A DNA stretch of 64,000 nucleotides from Tritrichomonas musculus. Taxonomy: Eukaryota > Parabasalia > Tritrichomonadida > Tritrichomonadidae. This document shows positions 30,293-42,200 of this stretch, piece by piece. The notes beneath the pieces were generated by a model. That model did no database searches. It was not told the DNA's origin and saw only the letters and a list, made by a program, of their open reading frames with translations. Where the stretch lies: contig JAPFFF010000004.1 in NCBI GenBank assembly GCA_039105265.1, positions 2,976,001-3,040,000 of the forward strand, given 5' to 3'. Both the position numbers and the translations under genes were made by a program. The first letter of the stretch is position 1, and the number at the start of each line of letters is the position of its first letter.

Positions 30293-32203
30293 GATTTAAT
30301 CAATAAACATCATTTGACTTATATGATTATTATTATTTTTTTTTTTTTTAATTTTGGTTTGATATAAAATTTTACTGTAAAATTAACTGAAAACCATATT
30401 AAAAATAGCTGTTTATTTCAAAATGATGTTTTTATAAAAATTGAATTATGTATTATTTGTTCAATATAAATGAAATAACGTAAAAATTTTAGAGGTGTAA
30501 AATGGAATTTTAAACTTTTTGAATACATTTTTTTGAATGGTTTACAGGAACATTTTTCTCTTATAACAACGATTGTTCCTACATCAATCACTATTTCATT
30601 ACATCATTACTTATTATCTTAGCCATGTCACAACTCAATCTCAACTAAGTTTCTACCAGATATCTATATCTTAATCACACCAACCTCAGCCACTATTTAA
30701 TCAGAACAAAAGCTCCCAATTCAATCACCTGTTCATTTCACTTGCATCTCTCATCTCAGTATCAACTCCATATCATTTATAAAATATATTTTTCATATCA
30801 GTTCCTACTCTCAGTCGTCATAATAAAAAATCAACTAAATTAATATTATTCTGATCATATTCATGCGTTTTTGACTAAAAAGCTTTTTTTAATATTATTT
30901 TATGTTTTTTAATAGAAATTTGTGAGAATAAATGCTCAATTTATTGAAAAAGTTAAAAATTTAAAGCTTATTTGGTCTAATAAGTAAAATCATATTTCTG
31001 GGAATGATTGCAATGAAATAATTCTATTTTCCTGTGTTTGGTTTTTGTTAAATATAATATTCTCTCAAATAATAATTAAAATTTTACAAAAAAGCATCAT
31101 TCTATAAAATTTTTGGAGATTTGAAAAAAAAAAAAAAAAAAAAATGAAATAATCAAATTAATTAATAAGCTTGAGAATTAAAAAATGGATACATATTGAT
31201 AATAATAGCATAAGAATTTTTGAATAATTTTTCTTTTTTTATTATTTGCGAATATAATGCTTATCAAATCAAATATTAGTGGAATTACTTAATGTTTTAT
31301 ATAATTATACATGATATTAAGAGAGATTTATAATTTATAAGAAAGTAAAATTCCCACATTGGAAGATAGAAATTATAATCAAATAGTTTTTTTAAAAAAT
31401 GGATTCGAAAGCATTGCAAAAAAATCTTAAGTAGGTATAATAAAGAAATTAATATTTACTTTTGTCTAATTCAAAAATTTTCTTGTGAAATTTAATTCAA
31501 TAATGTCAATTTCTTTAAATAGACTCCAAACTTATATAACAAATAATATATATGCTAACTAAGAATAAAATGATAAAATAAAGATTCTAAAATTTAAAGA
31601 AGTTTTTTTTTATTATATTTGTGATTTTGCCATCAGAAAAAAAAAAAAAAAAAAAAAAAAAGATATACCAAATCTGACTAGTTCATTATATAAATCACCC
31701 AATATTAAATATAATGATATACCAATAAACAAAATTGGAATATTTTCCAAAAAGATATTAGCGATTGAAAATTGGTGATATTTAAAAGTATCTGAATTGA
31801 ATTAATCTGTTATCATTTTGCTATAGAGCATATGCTAACTAAGAAAAAAGTCATTAGCCAAAATCAGTTATATCTATCACATATGCAGAAAAAGGCAATT
31901 CTTTGATTTCGAGTAAATTATAAACGGACAAAAAATATAACCATTTTTACGAAATAATCAAAATTGAATGCTTTTTATATAAATAAACTAATATCATTTA
32001 AAAAATATTTTTTTTTCTTTTTAAAATTTCTGAGAATTTCAATTAAAAAAATAAAAATGGCGCAAAACTGCAACGTCGATATTACTACGGGTATTTGATA
32101 TTAAATAACTACCCCATGAAGTATTCATATTTTAAATTAGAAAAAATTTGAGGGATATTCAGAGGTGGCCTCAACTACAATTCATATTTATCTTTTATTA
32201 TTT

Positions 32204-32990
32204 GAAAAATCGTATTTACACGGTAAGAAAGTGACAAAATTTTTCACGGTAAAAAAGTGTTATTTGGCCTTTAGTAATTTTCTTTTATACCATTTTGTGA
32301 TTCTCAATTAAATCAAAGTTAATAGCAAGCAATTTCTATGAAAATGTTAAGCGAGTTGAAGGCAATCATGAAAACAACTGGCCTGTCATTGATCACATAT
32401 TAGATATAATCATCAAAACAAAGAAAGTTCAAAAATCAGTTTTTAATCAAAGATTTACTTTTTTTATTCAATTGTCCCTGTCATTTTGACAATCTTGGTT
32501 CAAATTCGAAACAATTATTTAGAAATAATTTTACAATTGTAAAGGAGATGGATCTAGAGAAGAGGAAAATGAGAGCATTCGATAGATACAGCACTCCCTC
32601 CTTCCACTCCTCTTTCCACAAAGTGAGCCATGTGTACAACAATATACTGAAACGAATGCTGAGGGCGGCCATGAGCACTTAAATGCAAAAAGATATGTTC
32701 CATGAATTGTTTAATCCACCACAAGAGGAGCAAAACAGTGACTTTAGTCAAACAAATCTAATATTTTAATTACATATTCCAACAATAAACTAAATCATTT
32801 GCAAAATAATCATTTTTGTATTATTAAATTCTCATTTATATTATCTGATTTATCATTATTTTTTCTCTTTCTCTTTTGTTTATATTATCTGAGTTATTAG
32901 CTATATAATTTTATTTTAAGGTGAAAATAACACTTTTTTACCGTGAAAAATTTTGTCACTTTTTTACGGTGAAAATATGATTTTTCTTAT
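32204..32990. mobile_element. Inverted-repeat element (0.8 kb)
   Basis: An arm of about 65 bp starting near 32204 (GTGACAAAATTTTTCACGGT within it) pairs with its inverse at about 32922-32990 with few mismatches. The arm itself holds CACGGTAA twice. There is no credible gene inside; minus-strand frames near 32481-32751 are low in support. Confidence 0.68.
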
Positions 32991-34503
32991 TATTTATTTT
33001 ACCCCTGAATCTCTACAAGTGAGAAAATTTTTGTACGTTATTAGAATAAATTTTAACGAATTAAAATTGAATGAAATTGTGAGAGATAATTGAATCAATA
33101 AACGTATAAAAAATAAAAATGATTTATAACTAAAGAAAGAAAAAAGATTTCATTATATGCATTATATATTTATTAACATTATGCCAAGATACTTTGATGA
33201 TATTAAAATGAAGAAAAAAAAAGAGGTGAAAAACAAATAGTTTTAATATCCGAGTCAAATGAAAGAGATAGGTAAAAATTGAATATTGATCAATATTATA
33301 TGTCTAAAATGTTTGTTATTTATGCACTTATCAGCATTTGAAATTTTTAATTTTGGTTTTCTCTGATATTAATTTCCAAATATCCGACTCAGCTTTAAAT
33401 TTCGTTAATACTGGCAAGAGAAAATATAAACTTCCTCCAAAGGTATTTGTGAATACCAAATTAAAAATTAAAAATTTTGACTTTTCTTCTCTGATACGAT
33501 ATTATTTGCGAATTTTTGAAAGAACTAAAAGAGATGTTAAAATAAATCACGCGGATTCTACGTTGATATCAATGGTAGAATTAAATGAATAAATAAAATT
33601 GATACGGATTATTAAAGGTAAAATAATAACCAAATTATTAATTTAAATTTTTGAGAAAATATAAATATGACTGCGAAAAATAATGTTAAAATAACTGAGA
33701 AAAGAAGTTTGATAAGGAAAAATGATAGAAAAGCGATTTTTTTTGAAAACTATCTCGATTAGAAAAAATAACAGTGAAATAAAAATTTAACGCTAAAAGA
33801 GAACAGGAAATAAGAAAATAATATAATTTAAATGGTTTATTTATAAAAAAATTGTGTGAAAGTGGTAAAAAAGTAAATAAAGTAGCAATTGAGTCAGAAA
33901 AATTGGGCACGAAGCTATACAACATATAAATATGAGATAAAACATGCTAAAATTGACGATTTGAAAAAAAAAAAAAAACTTTGAGGTTATAAGTATATTT
34001 AATTAAGAATTTTCGAAAATCAAAATTCCATTGAAATTTAAATAAAAGAGCAAAAAGATCTAGCTGTGTAGACATATGCTATGTAGAAAAATAAGCTTTC
34101 TCGATTAATTAAAATTAAGATAGTGGAGAAAAATGTAAATTTGAGCTGCTCATCTTAATAAAATTTGCCAATGTGATAATAAAACAAAAGAGAAATAAGA
34201 TAAAAAGTCAAAATCGAATCAAAAAAACTGATTTTGTAAAAAAAAAAAATGTTATTTGATAAAAGCTAATAGAAATTTGTTAACTATCTGAGTAAAAAAC
34301 AAGTAATCCTTCTTAATAAGGACCATTATTTATTAAACAAAGCTTTGATACTGAGAATTTGGGCGTTGAATAGAGAAACTTTGTAAATAAAAAATATGAG
34401 TAAAAAATCCAAAAAGTTCAAAAATAAAGATTTACCAATTCTAACGTGCAAAAATTTTCTCACTTGTAGAGATTCGGAGGTATTTTTTAAAATAAAATAA
34501 TAA
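32985..34503. mobile_element. Inverted-repeat element (1.5 kb)
   Basis: CTTATTATTTATTTTACC followed by CTGAATCTCTACAAGTGAG at the left pairs with the inverse at about 34443-34503 (around 55 bp). It abuts or slightly overlaps the preceding element, so one may have inserted next to the other. The interior is AT-rich; a non-ATG frame at 33338-33592 may be a gene remnant but is not recognised. Confidence 0.65.
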
Positions 34504-37365
34504 GGCAAAATAAGTGATATTAAAAATTAAAAAAAAAATGTTATAATAAACCTTATTCATTCGTTTAAGGGCAGATCTTGAAATCTGCACTTTTCCCTAA
34601 AATGTAATTCAATTTTTTTTGAATTGATATTTGGTATGGCCGACCTTTCATTTTATTAAACATAACAAAAGCAGTTTAAGTCGAGCTCTATTTTAAATCT
34701 CAACTATATCTTACAGCAACAAATAAATACGTACTCCTTGTTGGTTTAGCATGTATTCAGTGTAATTATCTTATGAAAATCTTTGATCATTTGAAATTAT
34801 AATCTAACTCCGAGCTTGTGTTTCAAATCAAACTCGAGTTAAATAATAAACTTTAGCATTAATATAACGCATAAGCATATTTTTATGTTGTAAAAGTTAA
34901 ATAAACGTAATTTCCATTTTGAAATGTATTATCACAGTTTACCTAATTACCTACATATATCTCATTAATCTGGTAATTGTAAAAGCATAGTTTTAAATTT
35001 TGCTTATTGAACCATTTCATACATGATATCATTGTCATTACTAGAAAAAATCTCATTATAAATGATAATTATTGCATGCTCCCATTGGTTATTAATAATA
35101 AATAGTTTACTTAAAGATAAATGCTTTCTTTATTCATTTTTTTAATATTTTATTGTTTGGTTTTTTTGAAAGCTCTTTCAAAATTGAATGAAAATTTAGG
35201 GAAAAGTGGGGAAAATTTTCAAGATTTGAATAGCATTCAAAATTGAATGAAAATTTAGGGAAAAGTGAAGGTAAAAAATTCTACCCGTTTAAGGGACGAG
35301 TTAAAACTCTCAAAATTTTCTTAGCCTTGCCTCAAATTTTATGATAAGATTATAAAAACGAAAAATAAATTAAAACGAGATTAAAGTATTAAAAAAAATT
35401 CATTTATTTTATATTTTAAAAATATAATATTGTTTTTTTTATTTATTTATTGTTAAGAAATTAAAACTCAAAATAATTTCAAGAATTTGGCATAAATGTA
35501 ACCTTCCGCAGATGTCATTTTTTTCCTACATCTTTTCCACATATTGTTATTTCATTTTTAAGTATTTTTCTCTGAATTTTCTCTCAATAATTTTTATATT
35601 TTTTATATTCAGAAATCATCTCAAATTCTTTTTCTATCATTTTTTTTTTTTCTCAACTTTTCAATTAATTATTTTGTAGAAATTTTTGCCTATTTTTCAG
35701 GTAGTCTTTTTTCAAAATGGCTGTGTTCTGTTATTTGGTCTTGCCATTGTAATTTATATTTATTGTATTATGTAATTAGGCTGTTTAATACCTATGCTTT
35801 ATTTTTTATTATAATATATATAAAGTATTTTTTGTTTTTTTATTATAAAAATTTTTATAGAAAGTATTGTGATAAATGATTGAAATACTTTATTCTCAAT
35901 AGTATAGTAGTATTTGAATATTTTATTTTAATAAGAGTTCCCTTAAATTTTTTATAACGGTACTGCGATCTTATGAAAAGTGTCAAAATTATATAAAAAA
36001 CTGTAATAATCGAAACAAACCAAATATATAAATAGAACACATTATATATAATAACTTATTAAAATATTGGAAGGATTTTCTAATTTGATTTGGAGATATA
36101 TGTTGATTAAATTTGAATATAAAGCCAAATTTAAAAAAACGCTAGAAACTTCCCAAACTTATATATTTGTTTCATGATCATATGATTAAGAAAATATCTA
36201 AATTTGGTGGGAATTCTTGAGTTAGATTTTTTTTATCATCATTTTTTTGAAATTCGAATTTAAAATAATTATATCCTGTTATATATTAAATTTACTGGCT
36301 ATTTTATTATTTTCTATGGTTTTTAACTATATATAATATATATTAATATAGCAATAAATAAGTAATATTCATTATTCATCAGTGAATTGGTAGGAGAAAT
36401 TTAATACAATTATAGAGAAAAAAAGAAGATAAAATTTCCTTTTTATTTTTATTTTATTATATTACAAAAACTTATATAACAACAAAAGTCTACTTTCAAA
36501 TAAAAAAGAAGAAGAAAATCTTAAAAGAAAATATCCCAAACTTTTTCGAAAGGAATTGAATTTTTAAAAATACATTTTTCATGTTAAATAAAATAAATAT
36601 TTATTAATTAATGATTATACTAAATTTAATATAATATTATATATATAGTTAAACATAAATAATTATATTTATTTATGATAATTACAGGATACATTAATAT
36701 TATTTATTTTAAAGGAAAACATAAATTTCTCAAAACTCAACTCAAGAAATTGGATGAAACTTGGTAAACAGAATATGTAGATATCATATAATATTATATA
36801 TCAAATAGAAGATATTCCTAAGTTTTTTATTTTTTTTTTGACGAAACTCGTTATTCTGGCTGACCTATATTTGAATGAAAAACTCATTTTATCCATTCAA
36901 AAAAAAAATTATTTTCATATGGTATGTCTATAAAAATTTAAAATTTACTTCCAAATTTCATTAAAGAATTTGATTTTATATTATATAAAATTAACTGTTA
37001 TATAATTTTTTTAGGCATTTCCAGGTTATTTAATTTTGCTCTCAATTATTTGACACTTCATATCTGATCACTTTACCATTTTTATTTATCCTTTATTGAA
37101 TTAAAAAAATGTCATAATTAACATTTTGAAGCAAAGTCATAAATCAAAAACAAATTTTAAAAACCATTTAATATATATATAAAAGTTAATAAGCTAATAT
37201 AATTAAGTTTTTGTTTAAAAATTAAATTTTTTAACTTAAAAGGTTAATCAACGGTAACTTTTTCAAAAAAATCATTTGCGGCAATCATATATTAAAAATC
37301 AAAATTAAAAAAATTCTCATTAAATAAGTCCAAGAATGATTCACGGTTCAATGTAGACCTCAGAA
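34504..37365. other. AT-rich accessory DNA with a short direct repeat
   Basis: No gene seen. TTCAAAATTGAATGAAAATT followed by TAGGGAAAAGTG occurs twice in direct orientation (about 35178 and 35238), and a diverged inverted form lies at about 34590-34620. TTTAAGGG words at 34564 and 35290 could be the ends of old TTAA-type elements, but I could not pair them. Confidence 0.4.
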
Positions 37366-37408
37366 TTGGGGAAAAAATCCTCCCCAGGGGAAAAAATTTT
37401 GGGGAAAT

Positions 37409-37449
37409 GTAACCACATTTTATGTAGCGAAAAAAAAAAATGTGGTTAC
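37409..37449. repeat. Perfect 13-bp hairpin
   Basis: GTAACCACATTTT (37409-37421) pairs with AAAATGTGGTTAC (37437-37449) around a 15-base loop. It lies directly beside the GGGG-word cluster and may be part of an element end. Confidence 0.7.
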
Positions 37450-38339
37450 ATAAAAGTTAATCTTGAAAATTTTTATTCAATGAGTTTCATTAAAAAGTTC
37501 AAATATGAAAATTTTTATAAATGCTTTACTAGACGTCGAATCAAAATACGTCACAAAACGCCTTTCAAAACAGTACAATCAAATTTCTTCTCAAGAAACA
37601 TCGCAACAAACATATTTTTACAACAAATACAACTTTTCAACATAATCATATTATCCATTATCAAATAACTTTTTCAAAGTAGCTCCTTTTTCTTCATATT
37701 GCTGATATATAAATAAACATTACATATAAATAGTATTTAACTTACTAATCACTATTTTTACGAATAAGGTTTCATTATATAATTGATTATCTTCCATACA
37801 TAAAATGAGCAAGCATAAGCAGAATAAATCAATTGTATAAGTCTATTATAATATAATAAATGTGTTTTGAAATCGTATAACTCAAATTCGAATAATTAAT
37901 AATTGCATAATCGAATAATTGTATAAGAGATCATATTTCAATAGCATAACACAAATGTATACCTCAAAACAAATAGAATAAACTTATTAAATCAAAGATA
38001 TAACTTATAATCATGCATTATGACATAATCTAACAAAACTCAAAAATAAAAAAATATAAAATAATACAAAATGTTCCGCATCAATAGTACAAGTCAAATA
38101 CATCGCTCAAACATACATCTCAAACAAATAAGTGAATAATCTAATAATATATTACTATAACGAAGAAAACTTTAATAAGAAACATAACTCAGTATTAAAA
38201 TATAAACATCTTTTCTTAATAAACTTATATCAAAAAACTCATTTTCATAATTGAAGCATTATTGCGAATGACATAAAATTAAGATGTATACCTATTTTAA
38301 TGATTTATTATAACATTTATAGCCAGTTTGTTGATTGTA

Positions 38340-38830
38340 ATTCCACTGATCTTGATTTTGAGTGAATCGATTGTTGATATAAATTTCACTGATCTTGCTG
38401 TTGAGAACTTCAATTTCTCTTTCTTTAGCTTCAACAGTGTATTGAAGTTCAGCAGTCTTGCCATTGAGTAATTCATTTCATTGATCTTGCAATTGAGTTC
38501 TTCGATCTCTCTATCCTTGGCTTCAATTGTTGATTGTAACTAACTGATCTTTCCGTTGAGTGCTTCGATTTCTCTGTTCTTGGTTTCAACTTGATTGAAG
38601 TTTAACAATCTTACCTATGAGTGATTCAATTTTAGCTGTCATCTCTCAAGATCTTGCCATTGAGTGCTTCAATTTCTCTGTTCTTGGCTTCAACTGTTGA
38701 TTGTAATTCAGCGATTTGTCCATTGAGGACTTCGATCGTTGAATTCAATTCATTGATCTTGCTGTTGAGTGTTTCAATCTCTCTGTTCTTGTCTTCAATA
38801 GCGGACTGTATCTCCGCATTTATTTAATAA
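38340..38830 (-). pseudogene. Broken coiled-coil repeat protein gene
   Basis: The minus strand reads as heptad-repeat protein: EIQSAIEDKNREIETLNSKI, then NELNSTIEVLNGQIAELQST, then VEAKNREIEALNGKI, recurring through the region with NREIE...LN.KI..L every 21-35 residues. Stops and frame changes interrupt it in the downstream half and no start is visible. It represents the decayed middle of a long coiled-coil protein of the kind common in trichomonad cytoskeleton or surface proteins. G+C content is higher than the surroundings, marking it as former coding DNA. Confidence 0.75.
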
Positions 38831-39711
38831 AAAATGATGTGGAAAAACATATCACATCAAAAGATATTGAAAATTTTCTACGTTAAATTTACACTCGGCG
38901 GGCTTTTTAACGTCAAATTATGATTAATCTTAAAGTTTTTTTACTCTTTACTATATTTTTGGCTTTAAATATCATATTCACAAAAATATCAACTATTTAT
39001 AAAATTTGGTTTTAAATATCTTATTAAAAATAATAATAAAAAATAATTTAAATTTATTCAAATATAGTTAAATTATAAAGTTCTACATTTGTTCTATCAT
39101 GGTTGGCATGCATGTTTTTTTAAATAAAAAAATAATTTTATATAATATTCTTCTTTATAAAACAAGGAACTACTTCGCGTGTATAAAGCAATACATAAAT
39201 ATAAGCAATACAGTATTTTAATTAGTGGTAGTTAAAATGAATGAATTAGACAGTTAATAAAAGAGAAAAAATATTCCTATTTCCCCATTTGGGGAAATGG
39301 GGAGAATTTCCCCAAAGTAAATTTGGGGAGAAATTTGAATAGAATTTGAATGGTTTATTTTTGGGGAAAATCTCCCCAGAGATTTTTTGGGGAAAACGGT
39401 CGCTTTATAAATTTTTTTTATTTGATTTATTATCTGATCAAATAGTAAAAATAATAAATTGTAAATAATAAATAAAAGAATTTTTTTTTAAGTAGAAATG
39501 TATGACTTATATAAAAATGAAAAGATTGTTTTTCAAAGTTGAATTATAATCTTAACATTTCCTTTCAATTTTATTTTTTTTTTTTTTTAGAAAAAAAAAT
39601 TGATTTTTTGATTTAATTCTTAAAAACAAACAAATCGAAATAATTTGATATAAATATATATAGAGTATTTGGCCCTATTATGTAAAGTTTCTCGATATAT
39701 CAAAAGATTTT

Positions 39712-40149
39712 TCATTTTTTAATAATTTGAATGCATTCCCCATGCTCCCCAAGCTGGGGAACAAAAATTTGGTTATTTGGGGAATATTCAGAGGTGTAGT
39801 TCAATGTATTTTGGCTATCTGATGGGAATTCAAATGCCACAGGCTCTGATTCTGATAGTTGTATTTTGTTCTTACTTGGACCTATAAAACCACCCTGGTT
39901 GTTAGTAAAAATAATTTGATTTTCAAAATCAAGATTGGCATCAGATCTTTTGTTAGAGGTCTTTCTTGGTCCACTCTTTTTTTGAGTTGAGCTCTTTCTT
40001 TTATGTTGTTTATACTTGGTTGTTAAATTTTTCCTGTTTTTGGCACGTTTAAATCTGTTTTTCAGTCGTTCGCTTTCATCTAACTCGTAAAGAATTGGTC
40101 TATCATCGATATTGACGATTATTAGCTTCCAGAAAATTTCAGCCTGCAT
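39712..40149 (-). CDS. Hypothetical basic protein, 145 residues
   Basis: An ATG-started frame on the minus strand. Residues 28-70 are very rich in Lys and Arg (KNRFKRAKNRKN, KQHKRKSSTQKK) and could be a nuclear localisation or nucleic-acid-binding segment; the rest is polar and Asn/Ser-rich. An AACGGTT word (Myb-site-like) lies about 17 bases before the start. No family is recognised. It sits between transposon-like repeats and may itself be element-derived or not a gene at all. Confidence 0.3.
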   Translation of the reverse strand: MQAEIFWKLIIVNIDDRPILYELDESERLKNRFKRAKNRKNLTTKYKQHKRKSSTQKKSGPRKTSNKRSDANLDFENQIIFTNNQGGFIGPSKNKIQLSESEPVAFEFPSDSQNTLNYTSEYSPNNQIFVPQLGEHGECIQIIKK

Positions 40150-40550
40150 TTATATAAATAAACGGTTGAGGGCAATGTCTCAGTGACATTTTCTATTAAA
40201 AAGTTTCATTTGGATTAATCACTTTTGAATATTTTTTTTTGTAACGTAAATTAATAGAATTTTTTTTTTTTGAAAGAAGAATAAAAATTAAAAAAAATAA
40301 AGAAGTATCGATTTAGCTAAATCTCCAAATTTTGATTCAAGACTTCTAAATTCTAATCCAAAAAGCTTGGGAAAACTTTTTCAATATTCTTATAAAAAGT
40401 TGTCTCAAGCTAAATGGATGATTTTCAGAACCTCCCTGTAAAAAATCGAATGTTGTCCCAAGCTTTATAGATTAAACTTTAAATAGGTAAAATGTATTCA
40501 ATATAATATAGTAAAACAAATGTATATAGAGTTCTAACAGATTTATACCG

Positions 40551-41022
40551 AACTAATATTCAAAAGTGATTAACATCAATATTAATGAATCCAGTACCGA
40601 CTATATCAAAGAATGCATTTATGATTACATTAACCAATACCAACTTTAACCTCTTTTAACGAGTTTCGTATGCGAATCCAATACCAAAAAATACAGACTC
40701 AGTGATATTTTCATTATAAACTATGATTTGTTTTTTGAATAACTATCATCTTTTAATATGATTATTTATATTTTTATTAATGATTATTTCAGTTAATGAA
40801 TGCCACATATTATGCATGTTGGTAAGTGATGCACATATCCAATAATTCTTTTTATATTACTTTTTTTTCAAAGAGAATGTATTTTTAGGTATTGGATTCG
40901 CATACGAAACTCGTTAAAAGAGGTTAAAGTTGGTATTGGTTAATGTAATCATAAATGCATTCTTTGATATAGTCGGTACTGGATTCATTAATATTGATGT
41001 TAATCACTTTTGAATATTAGTT
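40551..41022. mobile_element. Fold-back MITE with 135-bp perfect arms
   Basis: The arms at 40551-40685 and 40888-41022 are reverse complements over about 135 bp with no mismatch that I can see, around a 202-bp unique AT-rich loop. The perfect match points to recent arrival or gene conversion between the arms. TTAATCACTTTTGAATATT just inside the right end is also found at about 40216, outside the element, as a lone partial copy. No coding capacity. Confidence 0.85.
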
Positions 41023-41493
41023 GTTGAGGGGAATTAATCATTATTTATGGTTTTTTGATCTGCTATTTTGGATAATAAAAGGTCTGCACCAATATATCTT
41101 TTATCAATTAAAGCTGATATTCTATATAAATTGCATTATGGGAAATTCAATATAAATCTATTTCTTTCTTTGTTTATCTTGTTTAAAGTTTATGTTTGTA
41201 GCAAAATGTTAATATAGAAGTATACCTTAGGCTGTGCTCTGTGCCTTCGCCCAGCCTAACCTCGCTTGCCCCTAGCTCTCTTTCGGTTCGCTGGCTGCTG
41301 AAATGACCAAATATCATTTCTTCTGTATTTAAAAAAGGACTTGATCCATACATTTGTCTTCCAAGTTGGTAAGATACAATTATATTCATTCAAGAATATT
41401 AGTTTAAAGGAAAAATCACATTTTAAATTTTAAATTTTAGCAAGATCAATCAATTTATTAGTATATATTATCTATCAAGATTAAAAAAATGAG

Positions 41494-42200
41494 ACGAATC
41501 AAAACTCAGTATAGGGGGTTCAACAGCCAAAAAAATGTCAGAAAAATAATATTTTAATTTTTTTAAAAAATAAATGGATTGTTTTGTTCTTTCATAAGCT
41601 TTGATTTGAAATATTTTATTTTGGAATTCATCTGCACATTCACAAATGGCAGACACTTTTATTTGAAGATAAAAATATGACCTTTTATAATCGTCAAAAG
41701 TTAACATCTTAAATAGATTGGATATTTTGGGAAAAATTATTCGTAGAACATCAAAAAATATCATGTACAATGTATTAAGCAAATAAAAAAGACAATATAC
41801 AAGTTATTTGAATAACAGTTAAAGTCGCATTTTTTTTTTTGCATAACATGTCATGATAACTTTCATTGTTCGCTATTTATGAATGAATTGAAGAAATTAA
41901 ATAAAAACAATTTTTAAAAATAAGGTTATATTAATCTTTATTTTTTAATATATGGATTAAAAGAAAACACATTATTTATTAATAATATATATAGTTTTCA
42001 TATGACATGTCATGTTAACTACATTCGTCCGCCATTTATGAATGTACAGTTGAAATCAGATAAAAGTATTTTTTATAAAATGTATTTTTATTACACTTTA
42101 AATCTCCATATTTATTTAAAGCCAAACTCAAATATTTCCTCTCTCTTTAAAAATATGACATTTTTTTGGCGGTTGAACCCCTATAACTCAGTTCGTTTTT
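41494..42200. mobile_element. Inverted-repeat element (0.7 kb)
   Basis: AACTCAGTATAGGGGGTTCA then ACAGCCAAAAAAATGTCA at the left pairs with TGACATTTTTTTGGCGGTTG and onward at 42157-42195 (about 50-bp arms, a few mismatches). Inside, ACATGTCATGATAACTT near 41846 and ACATGTCATGTTAACTA near 42005 are diverged direct copies. Frames within are weak and not called. Confidence 0.65.

Larger units (their letters stand above)
26541..30568. mobile_element. Integrase-bearing element with long terminal inverted repeats (4.0 kb)
   Basis: TGTTATAAGAGAAAAATG at 26541 begins an inverted repeat of about 130 bp whose partner ends at 30568 (CTCTTATAACA). The element encodes a whole-looking DD35E integrase at its right side and a broken minus-strand gene in the middle. 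The left repeat is followed by a 127-bp tandem repeat. I find no short target duplication at the ends, but a 16-bp direct repeat GTTCCTACATCAATCA flanks the element at 26517-26532 and 30575-30590. The rve-type integrase could belong to a Maverick/Polinton-derived or a Ginger/IS3-like lineage; the family is unresolved. No polymerase or capsid gene is seen. Confidence 0.75.
26173..32096. mobile_element. Outer inverted-repeat interval (5.9 kb)
   Basis: CAAATACCCGTATTAATATC at 26173 and onward to about 26223 pairs with the inverse at 32049-32096 with only a few mismatches (about 48-50 bp). Removing the nested 4.0 kb element leaves about 1.9 kb of AT-rich sequence with no clear gene. It is probably an older non-autonomous element that served as the target for the integrase-bearing element. 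Confidence 0.65.
37366..39400. repeat. Paired clusters of TTTGGGGA/TCCCCAAA words
   Basis: A quasi-palindromic cluster (TTGGGGAAAAAATCCTCCCC and onward, 37366-37408) recurs as a diverged direct copy at 39364-39400, with further GGGG/CCCC words at 39267-39330 and 39745-39785. They bracket about 2 kb that includes a broken coiled-coil gene. They look like the ends of an unrecognised element. Confidence 0.4.

Noticed and set aside
26541-30568. LTR retrotransposon (TG...CA ends and an integrase)
   Set aside because: The terminal repeats are inverted, not direct, and no reverse transcriptase is present.
37366-37668. 100-residue plus-strand frame
   Set aside because: Begins at TTG inside a GGGG-word repeat and runs through low-complexity sequence; no family resemblance.
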